Shown piece by piece: positions 1 through 8,170 of a stretch of DNA of 31,991 bases. Source of the DNA: a virus; IMG/VR virus record IMGVR_UViG_3300025684_000043, positions 1 to 31,991 of that record; one strand, written 5' to 3'. Numbering within the stretch: the first letter of the stretch is position 1; each line of letters opens with the position of its first letter. The notes below the pieces were generated by a model that saw only the letters and a list, made by a program, of their open reading frames with translations, made no database searches and had not been told where the DNA came from. Both the position numbers and the translations under genes were made by a program.

Positions 1-1
1 G

Positions 2-409
2 GACGCGATCCGCAAGATTGGTGGTGCAGAGATGCAGCCTATCTTCCAGCTTGACGATGATGGCGAGCGTCTGTTCAATATCGTCGTGGACTACCTCACC
101 GATCGCGGCTTGATCGAAAGCGTCGACGTGATTACAATCACGATGTTGGCCAAGTCCCTTGCCATCTACATTGAAGTGGCACGTCACATGCACGGCTATG
201 GTGATGCCATCCAGATCTACCCCAACGGCACGAGCAACGTGTCGGGCGCTTTCACCGCCTTGAGCAAGGCCCAGGACCAGGTACTTAAGCTTAGTGCCAA
301 GCTTGGCCTGAGCCCCATGGACCGTTCACGTATCCTGGGTGCGGCTAGCAATGCCAGTGTCGCCAAGACCAAGAGCAGTGAGGGAGATGACATCGACGAT
401 TTGACATAA
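2..409 (+). CDS. terS: Terminase small subunit, P27-like (5' partial)
   Basis: The small terminase recognises phage DNA and hands it to the large terminase for packaging. The frame is open to the left edge, so the gene is probably cut; the first internal ATG is at 32, leaving 125 aa. The C-terminal half has the LGLSPMDRSRI signature that ends P27-family small terminases, before a short acidic tail (EGDDIDDLT). The middle is helical (LAKSLAIYIEVARHM), as expected for the family. It lies 2 nt upstream of the large terminase, the usual order. The family call comes from the C-terminal signature and synteny. Whether translation starts at 32 or outside the window cannot be decided here. Confidence 0.85.
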   Translation, partial: DAIRKIGGAEMQPIFQLDDDGERLFNIVVDYLTDRGLIESVDVITITMLAKSLAIYIEVARHMHGYGDAIQIYPNGTSNVSGAFTALSKAQDQVLKLSAKLGLSPMDRSRILGAASNASVAKTKSSEGDDIDDLT

Positions 410-411
410 TC

Positions 412-2172
412 TTGAGTATTGATGTAAAAGCTTTGAACAGGATGTGGGACTACGTCGAAGATGTAGTCGAGGACCGCATCGTGTCTTGCAGTTACATCAA
501 GAAGGCGTGCGAGCGTTTTATCGCTGACTGTGATCGTGATGACTGGGAGTGGGAGTTTAACATAACATCTGCCGCTAGGTACATCAACTTCATAGAGAGG
601 GTTTGTGTCCACACGAGGGGTGAGATTGCTGGAAAGAAGTTTATCCTCGCTCCATGGCAGGTGTTCTTCGTTGGCCAACTCTTTGGCTGGGTCGACAAAG
701 CCGATCACAAGCGCAGGAGGTTTACGACAGCCCACCTATTTGTCGCACGTAAGAATGGTAAGTCGCAGCTGGCGGCAGCCATCGCCCTTGCTATGGCCGT
801 CCTTGACGGTGATGGGGCTCCTCAGTTGGTTACCGCTGCCACCAAGCGCGACCAGGCACGCGAGGTCTTTGACGAAATATGCCGCTGCATTAAGGTTAGC
901 GAGCCTCTGTCCAAGAGGTTCAACGTGCACAGGGCTGAGGTAAAAGCCCCTCGATCGGGTGTCATCAAACCTCTGTCATCTGACGCAAACACCCTTGACG
1001 GTCTCAATTTGAATCTCGCGGTGGTCGATGAGTTCCATGCTATGAAGAACGCGGACCTCTACCGAGTCCTGGCCTCCTCTATGGGTTCGCGCAAGTCACC
1101 AATCATGCTGGCCATCACGACAGCCGGTTTCGTAGCTGACGGTCCATGCGCCATGTTTATGTCGGCTGGCAAGTCTGTACTGGAAGGTATAAAGCAAAAC
1201 GATAGGCTTCTCATCCTCCCCTACGAGATTGACGAAGGGGACGACTGGGACGATCCCTCTGCGTGGGCCAAGTCGAACCCCAACATCGACGTCTCCATCT
1301 CGAAAGAATACTTGACGACTCAATGCCAAAACGCAAAGCTGTACGGCAGCCGCTCCATCACAGAATTTATGGTCAAGCACTTGAATGTCTTCGTGGGCTC
1401 AAGTGCCGTCTGGATCCCCGACGACGACTGGATGGTGGAGGGCAACTGCCGCGAGGTGCGCGATACTCACGTCATCGACGAGAAAACGAGCAAACCCGTC
1501 GCCTATCTAGGTCTCGATTTGGCCGCCACTGATGACATGACGGCACTAGCCATTTGCACTGGCAACGAAGAGGTGGGGTGGGGATTCGAGATGCACTACT
1601 TCCTCCCCGAGCGAGCGGTAGAGCGTCGCATCGACAGGGATGAAAACACCATGTACTTGCGGTTTAAGGAGCTTGAGAACGTACATATGACGAAGGGCAA
1701 CGTCACCGACTACAATGTCATCCGCCGCATGATCAGCGGCCACTACGTTATGGACGGCAAGGTAGAATACGATGCCGACAACCTAATGGAGAAGTACCTG
1801 ATTAAGGGGGTGGCCTACGACAGGTGGAACTCACTCAACCTGATCAGGGACCTTGAGGGGGATGGTGTCCCTTGCGATCCATACGGCCAGGGCTTTGCCA
1901 GCATGTCGTTCCCATCGAAAGAATACGAGAAGGCCGCACTCCAGGGTAAGCTGGTCCACGCTAGCGACGAGGTGCTCCGTTGGATGATGGGCAACGTGAC
2001 GCTACGCTTAGACCCCAGTGGCAACATCAAACCCGACAAGGCTAAGAGCGGAGACAAGATCGATGGCGTTGTAGCAGCCGTCATGGCTATTGGCGAGGCA
2101 CTTACCTTTGAGGAGGAGACGACCAATGACTTTGAGTTCTTCATGGCGGTAGTAGGTGGAGATAGTGTGTGA
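412..2172 (+). CDS. terL: Terminase large subunit (HK97-type packaging ATPase/nuclease)
   Basis: This is the motor ATPase and endonuclease that fills the prohead and cuts concatemeric DNA. The 586-aa length fits the Terminase_1 family. Walker A is VARKNGKS at residues 111-118 and Walker B is VVDEF at 204-208. The C-terminal nuclease domain shows its acidic residues in GLDLAATDD (D369), AYDRW (D470) and DKIDGV (D551). The start shown is TTG at 412, two bases after the previous stop. An in-frame ATG at 442 would begin MWDYVEDVV, close to where homologues usually start, and is a real alternative. The next gene, portal, follows after 50 nt. Confidence 0.95.
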   Translation: MSIDVKALNRMWDYVEDVVEDRIVSCSYIKKACERFIADCDRDDWEWEFNITSAARYINFIERVCVHTRGEIAGKKFILAPWQVFFVGQLFGWVDKADHKRRRFTTAHLFVARKNGKSQLAAAIALAMAVLDGDGAPQLVTAATKRDQAREVFDEICRCIKVSEPLSKRFNVHRAEVKAPRSGVIKPLSSDANTLDGLNLNLAVVDEFHAMKNADLYRVLASSMGSRKSPIMLAITTAGFVADGPCAMFMSAGKSVLEGIKQNDRLLILPYEIDEGDDWDDPSAWAKSNPNIDVSISKEYLTTQCQNAKLYGSRSITEFMVKHLNVFVGSSAVWIPDDDWMVEGNCREVRDTHVIDEKTSKPVAYLGLDLAATDDMTALAICTGNEEVGWGFEMHYFLPERAVERRIDRDENTMYLRFKELENVHMTKGNVTDYNVIRRMISGHYVMDGKVEYDADNLMEKYLIKGVAYDRWNSLNLIRDLEGDGVPCDPYGQGFASMSFPSKEYEKAALQGKLVHASDEVLRWMMGNVTLRLDPSGNIKPDKAKSGDKIDGVVAAVMAIGEALTFEEETTNDFEFFMAVVGGDSV

Positions 2173-2222
2173 TTGGTTTTCACTCACATGACTTGATATA
2201 ATTTCGCAACAAATCCCACTCT

Positions 2223-3455
2223 ATGGCCGAGAACCGAGGGGCCCCCAGCATTTTCAAACGTATCTTCGACAGCTTCACCGAGAACCGCTATACTGCGGAG
2301 CACTCGCCGCTGTCCTTCATGGGCCCCTCAAGTTTGCTTAACAACACCCTGGTGGGCGTTAGTTCTGGGGCCGAGTCATTGCAGCTTACTGCCGTGTACG
2401 CATGTGTCAGCCGTATCTCTGATACTATCGCTATGATGCCGGCTTCTGTGATTAGGGTTGGCCGCGACGGCTCGCGCCGTAAGATGGATAACAACCCTAT
2501 CCACCAACTTGTCTCTCGGGAACCTAACGAGTTCATTGGGGCCTATGAGTTCTGGCAACGCTTGGTCAGCGACGCCCTGCTCTACGGAACGGGACATGCC
2601 TATATCGATCGGTCTGGCTCTAAGGTGCAGATGTACCACATCCCAGCCAGCCGTATCTCCTACACGACCAATCCTCTCACTGGAGAGAAGTTTTACAGTT
2701 ACGATGGGGCACCGAGCAAGATTCCCCAGCGTGACGTACTAGAGATCCAAGCCTTCCGTGGCTTGAACCCGACACACGTCCAGATCCAGAATCTCGGTAC
2801 GGCCAAGGCTGTGCAGGACTTTGGATCTACGTTCTTCAAGAATGGTGGTATGCTCGGAGGCATCCTGTCCACCAAAGAACACATGACTGCTGAGCAGATG
2901 AAGCAAGCGCAGTCCACATGGGAGCGTGAATACACGGGTAGCCGTAACGCCCACAAGGTTGCTATCCTCGGTGGCGGTTTCCAATACCAGCCCTTGAGCG
3001 TACCTCTCGAGCAGTTGCAGTTCCTTCAGATGAAGAAATACAGCACCGAAGAGATTGCGCGTATCTACCAGGTCCCACCCGCTATGATCGGGATGGAGAG
3101 CAACACGGCGTACAGCAACTATGAACAGCAGGTCCTCCAATTCCACCAAGGATGTATCCTCCCCTGGGTGCGACGCATCGAGCTCGAAGTCGAACGCAAG
3201 CTCCTGCGCGGCGACAAAGCTTTGCAGTGCACCTTCGACGTCGACACGTTGTTGCGGGCGGATAGCGGGAACCGGGCTAAGTTCTACCATTCCCTCTTGC
3301 AAGACGGCGTCATGTCCATCAATGAGGTTCGCAGCCGCGAAGGATTTGGTCCGGTTGATGGCGGCGATGAACACCACATCCTTATGAACTCTATCCCGCT
3401 GAGTCGCATGAACGACTACGCCGACTCGGTGACTAACAAAACTAGCACTGAATAA
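2223..3455 (+). CDS. Portal protein (HK97 gp3-like)
   Basis: The portal is the dodecameric ring at the unique head vertex through which DNA enters and leaves. At 410 aa it matches HK97-type portals. Diagnostic stretches are the N-terminal SLQLTAVYACVSRIS (about residues 52-66), where homologues read AV..CV..I, and the C-terminal YSTEEIARIYQVPPAMIG (about 282-299), followed by YSNYEQQ and the long helix PWVRRIELEVERKLL. It sits between the large terminase and the head genes, and its stop overlaps the next start as TAATG. The ATG lacks a Shine-Dalgarno sequence (leader aacaaatcccactct). Confidence 0.95.
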   Translation: MAENRGAPSIFKRIFDSFTENRYTAEHSPLSFMGPSSLLNNTLVGVSSGAESLQLTAVYACVSRISDTIAMMPASVIRVGRDGSRRKMDNNPIHQLVSREPNEFIGAYEFWQRLVSDALLYGTGHAYIDRSGSKVQMYHIPASRISYTTNPLTGEKFYSYDGAPSKIPQRDVLEIQAFRGLNPTHVQIQNLGTAKAVQDFGSTFFKNGGMLGGILSTKEHMTAEQMKQAQSTWEREYTGSRNAHKVAILGGGFQYQPLSVPLEQLQFLQMKKYSTEEIARIYQVPPAMIGMESNTAYSNYEQQVLQFHQGCILPWVRRIELEVERKLLRGDKALQCTFDVDTLLRADSGNRAKFYHSLLQDGVMSINEVRSREGFGPVDGGDEHHILMNSIPLSRMNDYADSVTNKTSTE

Positions 3456-3853
3456 TGGCCGTATATCACTATCACCTCGAAGTTTACGATGCTCGTAAGC
3501 AAAATCAAAAATCCGCTACCGCTACTACTGGCCATCGTCGTCAAGGCGGTGTGAATTGGGTTTTTCAATTTACTAGCGATAACCTCGCTAGCCAGTCTTT
3601 GGCAGAGGCAGATTTTCTTGATGCCTTGGATACCGCCAAGGCTTCTGCACCGATCCCACATATTCGCCGACTTTCTGGTGATTTGAAGGCAGCGCTTGAC
3701 ATTTCTGCCACTACAGGTTCTGACAGCGTTGCAGCTAACGGACCTTGGTCGGAGCGTGTCGGAAAATCCGTATTTGGATATTTTATCGGCGTTTCTACCA
3801 CAAGTCTTGCTGCCGCAAAGAACACACAGGGCACAGATCACAACGTGGCATAA
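3455..3853 (+). CDS. Unrecognised 132-aa protein between portal and head genes
   Basis: I do not recognise this protein. It is coupled by TAATG overlaps to portal upstream and to the next gene downstream, so it is very likely translated. It opens with a beta-like, His/Tyr-rich segment (MAVYHYHLEVYD), continues polar and Ala/Ser/Thr-rich, and has no membrane segment or signal peptide. Its codons are visibly more AT-ending (aat, aaa, gct, ttt) than in portal or capsid, which hints at a different origin. By position it could be a minor head, decoration or scaffold-associated protein, but no motif shows that. Confidence 0.7.
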   Translation: MAVYHYHLEVYDARKQNQKSATATTGHRRQGGVNWVFQFTSDNLASQSLAEADFLDALDTAKASAPIPHIRRLSGDLKAALDISATTGSDSVAANGPWSERVGKSVFGYFIGVSTTSLAAAKNTQGTDHNVA

Positions 3854-4173
3854 TGGCTGACACCTACGGAGGATATCCCGACTCAGCTAAGGCTGCCGCT
3901 CGCAAAGCCCTGCGTCATCGCGACGAGAAGGGCAGCAAGTGCGGGACCACTGTGGGGTGGGAGCGTGCCAATCAGATCGCTTCTGGAGAGAAGCTTTCTA
4001 TGGCTACGATCAAACGAACATTCTCATTCCTTAGCCGCGCTGCCGAGTACAACCAAGGCAAGTTCTACGACGAGGACGGCAAGGAGATCTGCGGCAGCGT
4101 GATGTATGCTGCTTGGGGTGGTAGCTCTATGAAGAGCTGGTGCTCCGGGATCATCAATAAAAACGATAAATAA
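3853..4173 (+). CDS. Small conserved phage head-region protein (GT.VGW.RA / WGG domain)
   Basis: A 106-aa protein resembling a small domain often found in phage head modules, alone or fused to prohead proteases. Visible landmarks are the N-terminal AAARKALRHRDEKGSKCGTT (residues 13-32), VGWERANQIASGEKLS, the helix TIKRTFSFLSRAAEY, and the C-terminal AAWGGSSMKSW. The biochemical role is not known to me. An open frame reaches back to 3745, but ATG 3853 is preferred because it makes a TAATG overlap with the previous stop, the dominant junction type here. It lies 11 nt before the protease-capsid gene, which supports a head assembly context. Confidence 0.75.
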   Translation: MADTYGGYPDSAKAAARKALRHRDEKGSKCGTTVGWERANQIASGEKLSMATIKRTFSFLSRAAEYNQGKFYDEDGKEICGSVMYAAWGGSSMKSWCSGIINKNDK

Positions 4174-4184
4174 CCCTAGAAAAT

Positions 4185-5966
4185 ATGGCTAACAATGTAG
4201 AGAAGCGATTCTTGCCTGGCAGCTTTGAGGTTCGCACTGACGAGGGTAAGCCCACCGTAGTGGAGGGTTATGCCGCCGTCTTCAATGACGAGACTGTCAT
4301 TGGCGGATCTTTTGCTGAACGCATCGATCGCGGCGCCTTCGATGGCGCAGACATGTCCAACACCGTAGCGTTGTTCAATCACGACATCAACAAGCCCCTT
4401 TCCCGTGCAGGTCACGGACTGGAGCTCACCGTTGACGAGCGTGGCTTGAAGTACCGCTTCGAGGTAGGCAACCAAAGCTACGCCCAAGATCTGGTAGAGA
4501 ACATCCGTATGGGTAACGTCTCGACCAGCAGCTTCGGCTTTACTATCAAAGATGACGAGTGGGAGATGCGTGACGGTGGTATGAACCTCCGCACCATCAA
4601 AGAGGTGGATCTGCTCTTCGACGTGTCACCCACTACGCAGGGTGCGTACCCCACCACCGAGGTGGGCTTGCGTTCTATGGAGCTGGCTATGGCCAACGCC
4701 GAAGTCACCGAGATCGAAGAGGAAGAGGTGCGATCTGAAGAGGTGGTAGAAGAAGAGGTAGTAGCAGAAGTTGAGGAGGCAGACGAAGAAGACTGCGGCT
4801 GTGAGGATAACGAGGTTAAGCCCGTGCCACGCAGCGAAGAAGTAACGCTCGAAACGGCGGACGCCCCCGTCGCCGAAGAGAGTGATAAAATTATTGAACG
4901 GGGCGCAGAATCTGAAATCTCTATGAACGAAGAGAAAAACGCACCCGCAGTGGTGCAAGGATTGGGCGACAAAGTCCAAAACGTCCGCGCCCGTTTTGAT
5001 TTGGGCAAAGCTATCCGTGAAGCGGCTACCGGTAGCTTGTCAGGACTCGAAGCCGAGATGAACTCCGAAGCTGTCAACGAGTTCCGTCAAGCTGGTATCA
5101 GCGTGGCTAACGGTATCAACATCCCTGCTATGATGTTGCGTGACGCTGTGCCTATGGCTACGGAAACCGTGGCTACCGTATCGGCTGCTGTCAACCAAGG
5201 CGTCCAGACCGACATCGGAGGCCCTATCGCTAACTACCGTCCTGTGACGTTTGCTGACAAGATGGGTGTACGCAAGCTCACGGGCTTGACGGGCGATGTG
5301 TCTATCCCTGTTCAGTCTCAGAACGTGACGGCGGCTAAAACTACGAACGAAGCCGACCCTGTTGACTCTACCAACATCGCTCTGTCTTCTGTGTCTCTGT
5401 CTCCAGAGCGCTTGTCTGCTCACACGAAGGTGTCGCAGCAGTTGCTCGCTCAGAACAGCTTCGACTTGCAAGCGTTCTTGGCTGACGACATCCGTCGCGG
5501 CTTGGAGTTGGCATACAACACGGAGTTGAAGGGTATCATCGAAGGTATCACCGAGACCGACGGTACTGGCGTTGACCCAGCCGATGTGCCTTACTTGTTG
5601 GAGGAGGCTTTGCGTGATGCCGGTGTGGACTACGAAGGAGCATACTTCTTGATGGAAGCCGGTGCCTTTAAGACCCTCCGTCGCGCTACCCTCGATGCAG
5701 GTTCAGGATTGATGGCCGCTCCCGATCGCAACAACGTGATTGGCTACCCCGCGCTCGTGAGCTCTTTGTTCACGGACGACAACGTATACATGGTTCAGCC
5801 TGCTGACCTCGTGTGCGCTGAGTGGGGCGGTATCAACATCATGGTTGATCCTTACACGGAGGCCCACAAAGACGTGGTTCGCATCGTGGCCAACATGTAC
5901 ATGGACTGCGCAATCTTGCGCACAGCTGGCGTGAAGGGCTACAGCAACTTGGGTGCTACTGCCTAA
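4185..5966 (+). CDS. Prohead protease-major capsid protein fusion (HK97-like)
   Basis: One 593-aa polyprotein carries the maturation protease and the major capsid protein. Residues 1-165 are a U35/S78-type prohead protease: VEGYAAVFND (26-35), catalytic His66 in FNHD, catalytic Ser near 116 in STSSFGF, and EVDLLFDVS (140-148). Residues about 172-245 form a Glu-rich, low-complexity linker with a DCGC motif (203-206), probably a scaffold-like delta region. Residues 270-593 are the HK97 capsid fold, with IGGPIANYRPVTFADKMG (344-361), VSIPVQ, the E-loop-side segment and a C-terminal A-domain. An internal Met at 247 (nt 4923) could start a capsid-only product. A terminator follows directly. The ATG is preceded by an A-rich leader (gaaaat). 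Confidence 0.93.
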   Translation: MANNVEKRFLPGSFEVRTDEGKPTVVEGYAAVFNDETVIGGSFAERIDRGAFDGADMSNTVALFNHDINKPLSRAGHGLELTVDERGLKYRFEVGNQSYAQDLVENIRMGNVSTSSFGFTIKDDEWEMRDGGMNLRTIKEVDLLFDVSPTTQGAYPTTEVGLRSMELAMANAEVTEIEEEEVRSEEVVEEEVVAEVEEADEEDCGCEDNEVKPVPRSEEVTLETADAPVAEESDKIIERGAESEISMNEEKNAPAVVQGLGDKVQNVRARFDLGKAIREAATGSLSGLEAEMNSEAVNEFRQAGISVANGINIPAMMLRDAVPMATETVATVSAAVNQGVQTDIGGPIANYRPVTFADKMGVRKLTGLTGDVSIPVQSQNVTAAKTTNEADPVDSTNIALSSVSLSPERLSAHTKVSQQLLAQNSFDLQAFLADDIRRGLELAYNTELKGIIEGITETDGTGVDPADVPYLLEEALRDAGVDYEGAYFLMEAGAFKTLRRATLDAGSGLMAAPDRNNVIGYPALVSSLFTDDNVYMVQPADLVCAEWGGINIMVDPYTEAHKDVVRIVANMYMDCAILRTAGVKGYSNLGATA

Positions 5967-5982
5967 TAGCTAACAACTAACG

Positions 5983-6014
5983 AAAGGGGCTAGGAATTGG
6001 CCTGGCCCCTTTTA
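5983..6014 (+). terminator. Intrinsic terminator after the capsid gene
   Basis: The arms aaaggggc (5983-5990) and gcccctttt (6005-6013) pair perfectly over 8 bp and extend inward through a T-G wobble and agg/cct to a 6-nt loop. A T-rich tract follows (ttttatctctctc). It lies 16 nt after the capsid stop and 12 nt before the next start, so it can lower read-through from the capsid gene into the neck genes. Confidence 0.85.
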
Positions 6015-6025
6015 TCTCTCTCTGC

Positions 6026-6664
6026 ATGAATATCAAAGTCACACGATCGTCCCTTACTAGTACGGAGCTGTTTGCTGCTGCCGAGGCTGACGCCTTGGCT
6101 TTGATGCGTAATCACGTCCGCGCTATCGACGACAGTGATGACGACCTGCTCAAGGTATACCTTGACGCAGCCATCGATTACATGCAGTCTCTCACCGACC
6201 GCTTGTTGGGCACCCACTCCGTCGAGGTCCTCGTAGACTACGACGAGCTGGAGCACCCTGTTGAATTGGCTGGCGTAAACAACATCGACGGCGCCACGAT
6301 CACGGTAAAGTACCGTCTTGCTGACGGTACGCTCAGCACTGACGTTACAGACGATTCGCCATCGACCGACTACCTAGCCGATCTCAAGTACATCGTAATC
6401 GAGGATATCTATCCCGCGTACATCTACTTTGAGAACTTCAGAGACCTCGTCTCCGATACAGCTACGGAGTACAAGAAGGGTTACGTCAAGGTCAGCTTCA
6501 CTGCTGGCGTCGCCTTGTCGAGTGCGCCTCTCCAATACAAGCAAGCAGCCCTGCTCCTTGTGGGTCACTACTACAACATGCGTGAAGCCGAAGCTATTGG
6601 CGGTATCACCATGGAGTTGAAGGAGGGCGTCCAACGTCTCATGGCAAGCGCAAGACAGTACTGA
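6026..6664 (+). CDS. Head-tail connector protein (HK97 gp6-like)
   Basis: This protein forms the first ring under the portal in HK97-like phages. The 212-aa sequence has an N-terminal helix of the type ALMRNHVRAIDDSDDDLL and KVYLDAAIDYMQSLTDRLLG, typical of gp6/gp15 connectors (helical hairpin, D-D-LL acidic patch). It ends with QYKQAALLLVGHYYNMREA, the helix that precedes the C-terminus in this family. The middle is longer and more acidic than in the shortest relatives. Its stop overlaps the next ATG (TGATG). Position after capsid and before the head-tail adaptor fits the call. Confidence 0.85.
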   Translation: MNIKVTRSSLTSTELFAAAEADALALMRNHVRAIDDSDDDLLKVYLDAAIDYMQSLTDRLLGTHSVEVLVDYDELEHPVELAGVNNIDGATITVKYRLADGTLSTDVTDDSPSTDYLADLKYIVIEDIYPAYIYFENFRDLVSDTATEYKKGYVKVSFTAGVALSSAPLQYKQAALLLVGHYYNMREAEAIGGITMELKEGVQRLMASARQY

Positions 6665-7020
6665 TGAGAGCGGGGGAACTCAACGAGAAGATCGACATCA
6701 AGCGCGTCACGCGTAGCGTCAACGACTACGGTGACGTCATCGATGCCGCTACCACCTGGAAGGAGGGTATCCGCTGTCGGGTTATGCACCTGGGCACACC
6801 CTCTGCTGGGGCTAGCGAGTTCAGTGACGATGATCAGACGGTGGCCGAGATGAAGGCTGAGTTCCGTTGCCGCTATATCAGCGGCCTTCGCTTTGACGAC
6901 ATCGTCGTTTGGAACGGTGCCGAGTTCGATATCTATTCCATCATCCCCATTGGGAGGCGCGAGGGCATGAATGTCCGTGGCCGCTTCCGCGACAATGAGG
7001 GAACAGTACCTACCACCTGA
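6664..7020 (+). CDS. Head closure / head-tail adaptor protein (SPP1 gp16-like)
   Basis: A 118-aa protein of the phage head-tail joining family, which forms the stopper ring closing the filled head. Family landmarks are the start MRAGELNEKIDIKRVTRSVN, a Gly-Asp turn and TTWKEGIRCRV, the AEMKAEFRCRYISGL strand, and the closing WNGAEFDIYSIIPIGRREG segment. Length and order (connector, adaptor, gp10-like) match HK97-type neck clusters. It is TGATG-coupled at both ends. Confidence 0.87.
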   Translation: MRAGELNEKIDIKRVTRSVNDYGDVIDAATTWKEGIRCRVMHLGTPSAGASEFSDDDQTVAEMKAEFRCRYISGLRFDDIVVWNGAEFDIYSIIPIGRREGMNVRGRFRDNEGTVPTT

Positions 7021-7499
7021 TGCCGACATTCGTAGGAAAGGGAGGTAGCTTCCGCGTACAGATGGAGATCGAAGGTATCGACAGGAACGATGTGTTCCCT
7101 CGTGCTGTCCGCAGGATGAAGAAGATTAAGGACCGTAAGAAGTACCTGAACCGTATCATCCGCAGATCTTTGGAGCCTATGCGTAGGGATATGTCGAGCC
7201 TGGCACCTGTCGATACAGGGGCCTTGCGCGAGTCGTTCCGCATCCGCTCTATCAGCAAGACGCCACCCAATGTATGGGCTTGGCGCGTAGGTGGAGTGAG
7301 CGGCGAAGGCGTAGGCGTAGGTGGCTTGTCGTATTCTCTGGCTGGGTGGCGCGACCACTGGGCGGAACTGGGTACGGTGAACCACGAACCTACACCGCAC
7401 ATCGCGCCAGCCATCAGCCAAAACGTGGCTGAGGTGAGAAAGAATATAGACTACGAAATCTTACGTTTTCTAGACGACCTGCTTTACGGGAATCTGTAA
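7020..7499 (+). CDS. HK97 gp10-like neck protein
   Basis: A 159-aa member of the HK97 gp10 family, a tail-completion or neck component. The signature APVDTGALRESFRIRS (residues 62-77) is the family core, and WAELGTVNHEPTPHIAPAIS (about 120-139) matches the conserved E-GT, P and PA positions before the last helix. The N-terminus is basic (RAVRRMKKIKDRKKYLNRIIRR). It is TGATG-coupled to the adaptor gene and followed by the tail tube genes after 29 nt. Confidence 0.87.
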   Translation: MPTFVGKGGSFRVQMEIEGIDRNDVFPRAVRRMKKIKDRKKYLNRIIRRSLEPMRRDMSSLAPVDTGALRESFRIRSISKTPPNVWAWRVGGVSGEGVGVGGLSYSLAGWRDHWAELGTVNHEPTPHIAPAISQNVAEVRKNIDYEILRFLDDLLYGNL

Positions 7500-7528
7500 G
7501 TGGGCGTACAAACCCCTTAAAAAAAACC

Positions 7529-8161
7529 ATGGCACTACTTAATGCAAACTATATGGGGCTTTACGCCCTGTCTAAAGGATCGACAGATCCATTCACTATT
7601 GGCGTAGGAGCTACATCTTCTGCCGCCATTTCCGATGCTTGGACTAAGAACGGTTCTACCACTGGCGACGCCATCTTGGTTGACTCTATTGATGACGTGT
7701 ACAAAATTTCTGGCCAACCAGCTATTGCCAGTGTGACTAGCTCTTCCGCAGCATCTCCACAAGCCTTGAGCCTTTTGGCCGCAGCTACGAGCACGTCTCT
7801 CGACTTGAGCAATACGGTCAATGAAGTCGTGGCTCGTGACGGCTCGTGCGGAAGCGAGACATTTATCGTTTCGGGAGCGCAGAGCTGGACCCTGTCTGCT
7901 GATGGTCTTATCCAAACTGGCGGTGTCGCTGGCTATGGAGCTATGAACTTGATGGACTACGCCCGTGCTGGCGAGTACGTCTTCGTGCGCTTCGTACTCA
8001 ACAACGCGGCTATGGATGATGCCACCGACAATGACGAGAACGTAAGCTACCTCGGTCAGGCGTTGATCGAAAGCGTCAGCCTCTCCGGCGGCTTCGATGA
8101 GACATCTACTTACAGCGTGAGCTTGAGCGGATACGGAAAGCTTTACAAATACCAAGCATAA
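7529..8161 (+). CDS. Major tail tube protein, copy 1
   Basis: A 210-aa protein in the tail tube position. It is beta-rich and Ser/Thr-rich with no membrane segment. The C-terminal half (about 95-210) aligns along its length with the next gene: both have SLDLSNTV/TIDFSNTV, ARDGS, SW T.S.DGL, SYLGQALIESVS/SYVGQALIDNVS and a closing TYSVSLSG...LYK. These features fit TP901-1-type tube proteins, but the call rests mainly on order and abundance-type signals: a strong A-rich leader (taaaaaaaaccatgg) and a terminator after the pair. The N-terminal 90 residues are more divergent. Confidence 0.78.
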   Translation: MALLNANYMGLYALSKGSTDPFTIGVGATSSAAISDAWTKNGSTTGDAILVDSIDDVYKISGQPAIASVTSSSAASPQALSLLAAATSTSLDLSNTVNEVVARDGSCGSETFIVSGAQSWTLSADGLIQTGGVAGYGAMNLMDYARAGEYVFVRFVLNNAAMDDATDNDENVSYLGQALIESVSLSGGFDETSTYSVSLSGYGKLYKYQA

Positions 8162-8170
8162 CATAACACC

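Noticed and set aside
2173-2206. Promoter-like TTGGTT...TATAAT before the portal gene
   Set aside because: The spacing (18 nt) fits a sigma70-type promoter, but the Bacteroidota -7 box (TAnnTTTG) is only approximate (TAATTTCG) and the -33 TTG spacing is off; kept as a note only.
2739-3377. 212-aa minus-strand frame opposite portal
   Set aside because: Antisense shadow of a highly recognisable portal gene.
4720-4800. Tandem repeat in the gaagag-rich segment
   Set aside because: It is low-complexity coding for glutamate in the linker of the protease-capsid fusion, with no fixed repeat unit.
4478-5077. 199-aa Ser-rich minus-strand frame opposite the protease-capsid gene
   Set aside because: Its Ser-rich composition is the mirror of the Glu-rich linker (gaa/gag read backwards gives ttc/ctc and tcx codons), not a real protein.
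7535-8164. 209-aa minus-strand frame opposite tube copy 1
   Set aside because: Antisense shadow with no family features.
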